Below, one piece after another: positions 58,339 to 64,000 of a DNA stretch of 64,000 bases. The notes beneath the pieces were generated by a model that worked only from the letters and a program-made list of their open reading frames with translations, was not told the DNA's origin and searched no databases. The stretch comes from CBDCFL01 sp965216135 (lineage in GTDB: Bacteria; Pseudomonadota; Alphaproteobacteria; Rhodobacterales; Rhodobacteraceae), in the NCBI GenBank assembly GCA_965216135.1, contig CBDCFL010000019.1, forward strand, positions 62,001-126,000, written 5' to 3'. A program made the position numbers and the translations under genes. Position 1 is the first letter of the stretch, and every line of letters begins with the position of its first letter.

Positions 58339-59514
58339 ATGGGAAAACGGTTTTCAAAACTAACCCGTCCGGAATTGCGATCTGTGGCTATCGGCGAGTC
58401 ACTGTCGGAGCATGGAATAACGTTCCACCGCAATGCGTCCGGAGACGGCGTCTATTCCATCAACGTAATGGTAGATCGCCAACGCATTCACCGTGTTATC
58501 GGGCGTGAATCCGAAGGAGTCACCCGACAGCAGGCAGAGGATTTCATAGCTCGCGTTAGAACCGATGCTCGGCGCGACCGGCGCGACCTGCCTGACGGAC
58601 GAAAGACGGAAATGGGATTTGAGGAAGCTGCGAGACGGTATATCGACAGGCTTCGCGATGAAGACGGAAAGAACATCAACGCAAAAATACGTCAACTCGG
58701 CCAGCACCTAACGCCATTCTTTGGTAGAAAGCCAATCGGGAAAATTGAAACCTTCGATATTGAGCGATACAGGAAAGCGAGGCGGGCGGCTGGCGCGGCA
58801 ATGGCTACTGTCAACAGGGAGTTGGCTGTCATATCTCATCTGCTGAACAAGGCCGTGGAGTGGAAATGGATCAAAGCAAAGACTGTAAAGATCGTTCGCT
58901 TCAAAGAAGAAAATAGCCGGATCGTTTATCTTACTGACAACCAGTGTGCGGCATTGCTTGAAGCTGCGGCACAAGACCACAATGAGAACGTCCACGCATT
59001 TATAATGGTGGGCCTCCACACTGGGATGCGGCATTCTGAGATTCTAGCGATACGCCGAGATGAAATCGACTTGGCGAAGCGAACTGTCTGGATTCCTCGC
59101 GCGAAAACCGGGTCGCGCGAACAACCAATTACGAAGGAACTCTGTGAGTATCTGCGAGTCAGAATGCGTATGCTTCCACCGGGCTGCGAGTGGCTTTTTC
59201 CATCACCCGGAAGTGCCACTGGGCATACGCACACGATCCGCAAGGCTTTCCGTCGTTCAGTGGAACGCGCCAGAATGGACCCAACCTTCATTACACCACA
59301 CACACTGCGCCACACGGCGGTAACACACCTTGTCCAAGCCGGTGTTGATCTACCAACCGTCCAAAGAATTTCTGGGCACCGGACGCTCGCAATGGTCACT
59401 CGCTACGCCCACCAAAGCGGCGCGCACATTGATATGGCAATGGATCAACTAGAAGGGCGGATTGGCACAGGAAATGATGGCAAGATCACCAATCTAAACG
59501 CCAAAATCCGTTAG
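58339..59514 (+). CDS. int: Tyrosine recombinase (phage/island integrase)
   Basis: 391 residues from ATG 58339. The N-terminal arm- and core-binding region includes FIARVRTDARRDRRDLPDG and QLGQHLTPFFGRKPIGKI. The catalytic domain has Arg in GLHTGMRHSEILAI, the HTLRHTAVTHLVQAG His-x-x-Arg box, ISGHRTLAMVTRY with the second His and the nucleophilic Tyr. It is complete. The gene ends 69 bases before the 3' end of tRNA-Phe, the classical arrangement for an element that integrates into a tRNA gene. It probably mediated entry of at least part of the sequence to its left. Confidence 0.95.
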   Translation: MGKRFSKLTRPELRSVAIGESLSEHGITFHRNASGDGVYSINVMVDRQRIHRVIGRESEGVTRQQAEDFIARVRTDARRDRRDLPDGRKTEMGFEEAARRYIDRLRDEDGKNINAKIRQLGQHLTPFFGRKPIGKIETFDIERYRKARRAAGAAMATVNRELAVISHLLNKAVEWKWIKAKTVKIVRFKEENSRIVYLTDNQCAALLEAAAQDHNENVHAFIMVGLHTGMRHSEILAIRRDEIDLAKRTVWIPRAKTGSREQPITKELCEYLRVRMRMLPPGCEWLFPSPGSATGHTHTIRKAFRRSVERARMDPTFITPHTLRHTAVTHLVQAGVDLPTVQRISGHRTLAMVTRYAHQSGAHIDMAMDQLEGRIGTGNDGKITNLNAKIR

Positions 59515-59583
59515 CGATTACACACGAATTACACGCGCGTCTTATATCGGCTACTAACATGCTCGTTAAGTTATTGATAAATA

Positions 59584-59625
59584 TGGTGCCCGGGGGCGGA
59601 ATTGAACCACCGACACGAGGATTTT
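59584..59625. other. Putative attachment site (attR-like) in the tRNA-Phe 3' end
   Basis: The T arm and acceptor 3' part of tRNA-Phe lie next to the integrase gene. Integration into this site regenerates the tRNA, as seen here with an intact gene. The second copy that would mark the other island end was not found in the window, so it should lie further left. Confidence 0.45.
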
Positions 59626-59660
59626 CAGTCCACTGCTCTACCCCTGAGCTACCCGGGCAC
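59584..59660 (-). tRNA. tRNA-Phe (GAA)
   Basis: On the minus strand the gene begins GTGCCCGGGTAGCTCAGGGG and ends in CCCCGGGCACCA. The acceptor stem GTGCCCG pairs with CGGGCAC, the D stem is GCTC/GAGC, the anticodon loop CTGAAAA gives GAA (phenylalanine), and the T arm contains GGTTCAATTCC. CCA is encoded. The 3' end (plus-strand side 59584) faces the integrase and is the likely attachment site. Confidence 0.95.
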
Positions 59661-59713
59661 GGGTGGAACGGGCGCGCCGTTCGGGTCGCGCAGGTTTTAG
59701 TCGCGGGCCGGAG

Positions 59714-59914
59714 TCAAGTCCAGCGCGAATTCGGTTGCGATTCAGTGTGGTTCTGCGCCGCTTTCGCGCAACGCCGCGGCAAGCTCGGCGTCATCATCGC
59801 TGCCGTCCACCGGCCCGCGAACCACTTGCCCAGATCAACATTAGCGCAGCGCTCAGAGCAAAATGGGTGGTGGCGTTCGCTGCTGTCTTTTCGGCAGATC
59901 GGGCAGGTCATCAT
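59714..59914 (-). CDS. yacG: DNA gyrase inhibitor YacG, zinc-binding
   Basis: 66 residues starting at ATG 59914 or the adjacent ATG 59911, overlapping the RNase gene stop as ATGA. The YacG zinc knuckle is clear: CPICRKD, then PFCSERCANVDLGKWFAGR. YacG binds GyrB and sequesters gyrase. Core gene in the usual position downstream of the RNase E/G gene. Confidence 0.93.
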   Translation of the reverse strand: MMTCPICRKDSSERHHPFCSERCANVDLGKWFAGRWTAAMMTPSLPRRCAKAAQNHTESQPNSRWT

Positions 59915-60939
59915 GAACCTCGGATCAGCTCGGCCACAGGTGCGCGGGCGCGTTTTCGCTGCAGCTCAAAATGGCCAAGCGGCGTCCATCCTGCAAGCGC
60001 GGTTTCGATCGGATCGGCGCGAAACGCGCACGCCAGCACCTGTTCCCAGCCGCGCCGGTCTTTCTTGGCCATCGGCGCCAGATCCAGGGTGATTTGCCCG
60101 CCAAGGCCACGGCAACGCAGCTGACGCGGAAGGTCGCTGGCCAGGGCGATAATGGCTTTCAGGCCGGCGGCCGGCGACGCATCGCAGCCGGTATTGACAT
60201 CGACGGCCACCAGCGCCCGGGTGGGCTCGATAAAGGCCGATGCCGCCCCCAGGTCGATGCGCGGATCTCTGAGGGCGGCGATCATCTCGTGAACGCCGTG
60301 ACGCGTGAACGCCCCGTCGCGCTCATCCAGTAAATCGGGTTGCGGCCAGTCGATTGAGGCCCGTGCATGGGCATCGGCCCCGTCGAGCACCAAATCAGGC
60401 GCATCGCCGGGGCCGGTTCCATATTTTTCGGCGACATCGCGCATCGCGGCCAGATCGTCCTGGATTTCGTGCGCATCCGCGCCGCGCGACCGCGAGCGGA
60501 TGATGGCGCCAAATCCGTCAGGCAAAACAGCGCTGTCGGCGATTTCTTGCAGCCGCGCGCGCTCGGTTTCGTCGCGGATGCTGCGCGAGATGTTGCGCCC
60601 CGGCGCATCCGGCGTGACGATGCAATAGCGACTTTTGAAGAGAATATTGGCGCTGACCGGCACCGCCTTGCCGCGTTCGGCGTAGCCTGCGACCTGTACG
60701 CGCACCACTTGTCCTGGGTGCATGCCCCTGCCCTGTCGCAGAAAGCCCGCCTGACCGTCCGGCAGGCGCAAGAACAGCCCGCCCGTGCCTTTGAGCGGGC
60801 GGTCGCAAATTGCGCGATAGATGGTGCCGGGCGCGGGCGTATCGCCATCGATTAGGAAATCGGCAAGCACCCCGTCCTCAACCAGCGCTGCGGCCTTGCG
60901 CCCGTTGATGCGATCAAGCGCAATGACCCGGCCATTCAC
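59911..60939 (-). CDS. Ribonuclease E/G-family protein (short form)
   Basis: I choose GTG 60939, which overlaps the maf stop as GTGA; a TTG at 60951 is also possible. About 342 residues. RNase E/G features include GGLFLRLPDGQAGFLRQ (S1-like), SRYCIVTPDAPGRNISRSI, FGAIIRSRSRGA, IEPTRALVAVDVNTGCDASPAAGLKA with the catalytic Asp pair region, and LGGQITLDLAPM. It lacks the long C-terminal scaffold of RNase E, as is common for this second, short homologue in Rhodobacterales. Role in RNA processing or ribosome biogenesis. Confidence 0.88.
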   Translation of the reverse strand: MNGRVIALDRINGRKAAALVEDGVLADFLIDGDTPAPGTIYRAICDRPLKGTGGLFLRLPDGQAGFLRQGRGMHPGQVVRVQVAGYAERGKAVPVSANILFKSRYCIVTPDAPGRNISRSIRDETERARLQEIADSAVLPDGFGAIIRSRSRGADAHEIQDDLAAMRDVAEKYGTGPGDAPDLVLDGADAHARASIDWPQPDLLDERDGAFTRHGVHEMIAALRDPRIDLGAASAFIEPTRALVAVDVNTGCDASPAAGLKAIIALASDLPRQLRCRGLGGQITLDLAPMAKKDRRGWEQVLACAFRADPIETALAGWTPLGHFELQRKRARAPVAELIRGS

Positions 60940-61508
60940 GGATCGGCCCAATCATAGCCCGCGGCGCTCAAAAGCGCTGCAGTTTCGGCCACCGGCAGGC
61001 CCATCACGCCCGTGTAAGAGCCGGAAATCCAGGGGATAAACGCACCCGCGGGCCCTTGGATCGCGTAACCGCCCGCCTTGCCCTTCCAGTCGCCGCTGGC
61101 CAGATAGCGATATAGCTCTGCATCCGACAGGCGTTTCATTTTGACGATGGTTACGACGTTTTTTACCCAGCTCCGGCTGGCGTTCTTGACGCCGACGGCG
61201 GTGATCGCCCGGTGGCGGCGGCCGCTGAGCCTGGTCAGAAAATCAGCCGCTTGTGCGGCATCGACAGGCTTGCCCATGATCCGGCGCCCTACGGCTACGG
61301 TGGTATCAGCGCAGAGCACGATCTCGTCAGCACCACAGTCGATTGACGCCAGCTTTTCGACCACGATCCGTCGGCAATAATCCCACGGCATCTCGGCCGC
61401 GCTGGGGGTTTCGTCAACTTGCGGGGCGCGCACCTCGTCGGGCACCGCGCCGAGCTGGGCCAAAAGCTCCAACCGTCGCGGGCTGGCCGATCCCAGGATC
61501 AGCCGCAC
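60936..61508 (-). CDS. maf: Maf-like nucleoside triphosphate pyrophosphatase
   Basis: 190 residues from GTG 61508, which follows the infA stop directly. Maf motifs: ILGSASPRRLELLAQLG with the SxSPRR nucleotide loop, DEIVLCADTTVAVGRRIMGKP with the catalytic Asp, LSGRRHRAITAVGV, and GYAIQGPAGAFIPWISGSYTGVMGLP. The protein hydrolyses non-canonical NTPs to the monophosphate. Part of the conserved infA-maf-RNase-yacG operon. Confidence 0.95.
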   Translation of the reverse strand: MRLILGSASPRRLELLAQLGAVPDEVRAPQVDETPSAAEMPWDYCRRIVVEKLASIDCGADEIVLCADTTVAVGRRIMGKPVDAAQAADFLTRLSGRRHRAITAVGVKNASRSWVKNVVTIVKMKRLSDAELYRYLASGDWKGKAGGYAIQGPAGAFIPWISGSYTGVMGLPVAETAALLSAAGYDWADP

Positions 61509-61727
61509 TTATTTGAAACGATAATTGATCCGGCCCTTGGTCAGATCATAGGGCGTCATTTCAACCTGAACCTTGTCGCCCGCCAGAACCCGAATGCGGT
61601 TCTTGCGCATCTTGCCTGCCGTATGTGCGATGATCTCATGGCCGTTTTCCAGCTCGACCCGAAATGTCGCATTTGGCAAGAGTTCCTTTACGACACCGGG
61701 AAATTCGAGCAGTTCTTCCTTGGCCAT
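61509..61727 (-). CDS. infA: Translation initiation factor IF-1
   Basis: 72 residues from ATG 61727, preceded by GGAGAGACC. The complete OB-fold of IF-1 is present: LEFPGVVKELLPNATFRVELENGHEI, HTAGKMRKNRIRVLAGDKVQVEMTPYDLTKGRI and the FK end. Essential core gene; it anchors the right end of the window as chromosome. Confidence 0.98.
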   Translation of the reverse strand: MAKEELLEFPGVVKELLPNATFRVELENGHEIIAHTAGKMRKNRIRVLAGDKVQVEMTPYDLTKGRINYRFK

Positions 61728-61932
61728 GGTCTCTCCTTGATTGCACCGCCCGCCTAATTTCGCGGGCGCGGGCTAAATGCGCCTTAATGGGTGCTTTATC
61801 AAGCCCTTCTTGTGCGCCAGGTAGCGAATTCGGGCTCAACTCGCGGTCTGGCCGATCCACGCTTTTGGGTAGTGGTACAGTTTCAATTTCGCCGGGTTGA
61901 GCCCTCAGCCTAAATCGTGGTATATTGTGATT

Positions 61933-62193
61933 ATGACAGGAAACCGTCTCAAACGCCCGCGCGACCCCGTCGAGCTTGGCAAATTGGTCGGAGACATTCT
62001 CACCGGCCAAGTCGAAGATAGAGCGCCCACACCGCCTATCGACAAGGATAAAAACCCGGCCGCCGTTGAGTTGGGCCGGAAGGGCGGGTTGAAGGGCGGT
62101 CGCGCGCGCGCCTAATCGCTTACCCCCGAACGCCGCAAAGAAATTGCCCAAAACGCCGCGAGTCGGCGCTGGAACCCAAAAAAAAAGAAATGA
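61933..62193 (+). pseudogene. Small KGG-repeat protein with an in-frame stop
   Basis: From ATG 61933 the frame reads MTGNRLKRPRDPVELGKLVG, then NPAAVELGRKGGLKGGRARA to TAA 62113-62115. Directly after that stop the same frame continues with SLTPERRKEIAQNAASRRW to TGA 62191. Proteins with KGG...ARA-x-LTPE-x-R-x-EIA-x-x-A-x-x-RW are common small basic proteins of unknown function, so the TAA looks like a nonsense mutation in a gene of 86 codons. TATATTGTG just upstream could be a -10 region. Confidence 0.6.
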
Positions 62194-62302
62194 AACGTTG
62201 ACGGCCATTCCTGGTCGCAAAATCCCAGCACCCCCACTTTCTCTTTTAAAATCCAGCGCTTATCCCTCGTCATTCCTTCCTTTAGCCCTCATCATCTCGG
62301 CG

Positions 62303-62802
62303 CTTGCGTTCCACACAGATTTCTGACCATATCGAATTGTTCCTTGGCCCTGACACCCAGGGTGGCCCGGATGATCTGGAGGCTCCGATCGTCGGCGTAT
62401 CAACGCCGCCAAGGCCAGGCAAAAGCTGAAGATCGCGGTGCAGGAAATTGACCGCCCGGCCATAGCACGTGCGATCATTAAAGCGCGTATTCGCGGTGTC
62501 ACGTTTGATCTAGTGGTCGAGCAGAGTTACCTTTTGGGCAAGGTCAAACCCAAGGATCTGGCCGCCGCACTTACGCCCGGCGGCACCCACGAGGTCAACC
62601 GCGAGCTTTTTTCCGCGATCCTGCGCTCCACAACCGACATAAAACTCGACTTCAACAACGACATCTTTCATCAGAAATTAATGATCCGCGGCAATTCGGT
62701 GCTGACCGGCTCGACCAATTTCACCACCACCGGGGTGACCAAAAACCTCAATCACGTTGTGATTTTCCACGATGCCGAGGTCGCTAGAGCCTCGGATTGA
62801 AT
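62303..62802 (+). pseudogene. Phospholipase-D-like protein, 5' part, frameshifted and interrupted
   Basis: One frame reads DHIELFLGPDTQGGPDDLEAP-IVGV. After an indel near 62395 the next frame continues with INAAKARQKLKIAVQEIDRPAI, then ARAIIKARIRGVTFDLVVEQSYLL and the first PLD active-site motif in FHQKLMIRGNSVLTGSTNFTTTG (His-x-Lys plus GSxNF). After DAEVARASD the gene meets an IS630 relic. The second half resumes at about 63690. The two-motif PLD family hydrolyses phosphodiesters or transfers phosphatidyl groups. No clear start codon is seen; TTG near 62313 is possible. Confidence 0.7.
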
Positions 62803-63690
62803 TTCTGAATCAAAGGGATTCCCACAAGGCTTGATTTGTGATTCACCATATTTGGAGGTGGATCATGGGCAAGACACTATCACTGGACCTGCGTGAGCGG
62901 GTTCTTGCGTTCATCGTAGAGGGCCATTCGTGTCACGAAGCTGCGCGGCGGTTTCGGATATCAGCGGCGAGTGCCGTGCGGATTAGGCAGCGCCGCCGAC
63001 AAACGGGTTCCATCGCACCAGCCAAGCGGGGCCGACCAAAAGGCAGCAGCAGACTGGAAGTGTTTGCGGGGTTTCTCAAGACAACAGTGGATCGCAGGCC
63101 AGACATTACGATGCCGGAACTGGCCGAGGCGCTTATTCAGGAACACGATATGCGGGCCGCTCCGGCAGAGCTGTCGCGCTTCCTCAAGCACCGGCTCGGT
63201 TACACATATAAAAAAATCCTTGATTGCAACGGAGAGGCGGCGCAAGCGGGTGCGCGCCGCGCGATACGAGTGGCGGCACCGACGCCAGCCGAGGATCGAG
63301 CCGCACAGGTTGGTCTTTATCGACGAAACGGCGGTGACGACCAAGCTCACGCGCCTGCGCGGGAGATCTCCCTGCGGCGCGCGTCTGGAAGCGGATGCCC
63401 CCTTCGGCCATTGGCGCACCCAGACCTTCATTGCAGGGCTGCGCGTTGATGAGTTGACCGCTCCCTGGCTGCTTGACGGCCCGATGAACCGTTGCCTTCG
63501 ATGTTTTCGAAACACAGCTCGCCCCGACGCTTCAGCCCGGTGACGTCGTGATCGCCGACAACCTGTCTTCACACAAGTCCGCATGGGCGCAGGCGTTGCT
63601 GCTGGATGCTCTTTTTGCCACCATACAGCCCCGACCTGAAATCGAGATGGCCTTCTCCAAGCTCAAAGCCCACCTGCGAAGGATGGCCGC
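62803..63690 (+). mobile_element. IS630-family element relic, different subgroup, 3' truncated
   Basis: It lies inside the phospholipase-D-like gene. The left part starts near GAATTTCTGAATCAAAGGGATTCCC and includes the transposase from ATG 62865. The right end is missing: the coding sequence stops matching after KLKAHLRRM at about 63690 and host gene sequence resumes. The exact ends and duplication are unclear. Confidence 0.7.
62865..63690 (+). pseudogene. IS630-family transposase, multiply frameshifted and truncated
   Basis: MGKTLSLDLRERVLAFIVEGHSCHEAARRF is the N-terminal helix-turn-helix, followed by GSIAPAKRGRPKGS and PDITMPELAEALI. At a run of seven A residues (63209-63215) the frame shifts to SLIATERRRKRVRAARYEW, with EPHRLVFIDETAVTTKLTRLRG (first Asp). 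Another shift near 63500 leads to QLAPTLQPGDVVIADNLSSHKS (second Asp) and IEMAFSKLKAHLRR (Glu). The region that normally reads PPYSPDLNP is degenerate and the C-terminus is missing. Not functional. Confidence 0.8.
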
Positions 63691-64000
63691 CAGCAAAAGG
63701 CAATTTCGGCAAGGCCAGCGTCGGACGTGATGACAAGCCGAAAGAGGCGCGCGTGGATGGCATCCGCGTCAAGCCGCTGTTCGCGCCGGATCACGGCCCG
63801 GAAATGGAGATCATGAAGCAGATATTGAAAGCGCAAAGTCGGATCGATTTTGCGGTTTTCACCTTTGCCAAAAGCTCTGGCATCGACGACGCGCTGATCG
63901 CGGCGGATGCGCGCGGGATCGAACTGCATGGCGTGCTGGACAAGCGCATGGCAAACCAGAAATGGGCGGCCAAGCATACGCTGAACGCGGCCGGTATCAC
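63690..64000 (+). pseudogene. Phospholipase-D-like protein, 3' part (continues past the window)
   Basis: A frame beginning at the IS630 junction reads KGNFGKASVGRDDKPKEARV, then DGIRVKPLFAPDHGPEMEIM, KQILKAQSRIDFAVFTFAKS and SGIDDALIAADARGIELHGV, and is still open at the window end. This is the start of the second repeat of the two-domain PLD protein whose first half lies at 62303-62802. The second active-site motif should lie just outside the window. Confidence 0.65.

Noticed and set aside
59584..59660. A second tRNA or a tRNA-Phe fragment marking the other island end
   Set aside because: I searched by eye for the tRNA-Phe 3' segment (GGGGGCGGAATTGAACC) elsewhere and did not find it. A computed search would be decisive.
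62113..62193. Stop-codon readthrough or recoding in the KGG gene
   Set aside because: No recoding signal is visible, and other genes nearby are also damaged, so a plain nonsense mutation is simpler.
1..64000. CRISPR array, toxin-antitoxin pair, restriction or phage-defence system
   Set aside because: I looked for short regularly spaced repeats, paired small genes and defence-type domains. None was convincing. The only tandem repeat is the istB duplication, and the only prophage-like gene is the integrase.

Overview
This window looks like an alphaproteobacterial chromosome, most likely Rhodobacterales. The right end carries the order infA - maf - RNase E/G - yacG - tRNA-Phe(GAA), which is typical of that group. 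Left of the tRNA is a tyrosine-recombinase integrase that reads towards the tRNA 3' end. The simplest reading is that most of 1-59.58 kb belongs to a genomic island, or stacked acquisitions, inserted at tRNA-Phe, and that core chromosome starts at about 59.6 kb.

The window is crowded with insertion sequences in several states of decay: an IS6 fragment, IS21, an IS5 fragment, five IS630-type elements of three subtypes plus a sixth relic, an IS1202-type element with a 16-bp target duplication, two inverted IS30 copies, an IS1182 pseudo-element carrying a MITE-like insert, and a truncated IS66. Host genes around them are often broken: a beta-propeller gene, a Gfo/Idh oxidoreductase, a sugar-ABC ATPase, a short-chain dehydrogenase, a phospholipase-D-like gene and a small KGG protein. 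This pattern suggests recent IS expansion with genome erosion.

Layout. 0.5-1.8 kb: a UroD-superfamily protein. 2.4-9.0 kb: IS21, an IS5 remnant, and an NHL-type propeller gene whose tail and probable terminator were separated from it by IS630 elements. 9.2-16.1 kb (minus strand): a peptide/opine-type ABC transporter operon (binding protein, two permeases, OppF) with a parvulin-like protein and a DapA-like aldolase. 17-23.6 kb (minus): a six-gene operon of membrane desaturase, ThDP enzyme, two near-duplicate SDRs, 3-hydroxyacyl-CoA dehydrogenase-like protein and amidohydrolase. The transporter operon and this catabolic operon are each preceded by almost the same palindrome, AATTTGGCATGCCAAATT, and so probably share one regulator. 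23.9-32.8 kb: two phytanoyl-CoA-dioxygenase-like enzymes, two further SDRs, an HpcH/HpaI aldolase, an alcohol dehydrogenase, a second ThDP enzyme and an acetoacetate-decarboxylase-like protein. Together these look like an uncharacterised catabolic or tailoring pathway with its own importer. 32.9-40.4 kb (plus): a GldA/GldFG-like ABC system, a DUF4340-like protein and, beyond an IS1202 element, the OppD ATPase missing from the transporter operon.

43.0-48.7 kb (minus): a compact five-gene operon of a three-subunit molybdenum hydroxylase, a MoaD/ThiS-like protein ending in Gly-Gly, and an IlvD/Edd-type sugar-acid dehydratase. With the nearby 2-hydroxyacid dehydrogenase, an SDR and a sugar-ABC ATPase remnant, this suggests oxidative, non-phosphorylative sugar or sugar-acid breakdown. 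55.9-59.5 kb: truncated IS66, a decayed ribbon-helix-helix gene and the integrase. 59.6-64 kb: tRNA-Phe and housekeeping genes, then a phospholipase-D-like gene split by an IS630 relic.

All product names come from reading motifs by eye. No similarity search was possible, so substrates are not assigned.
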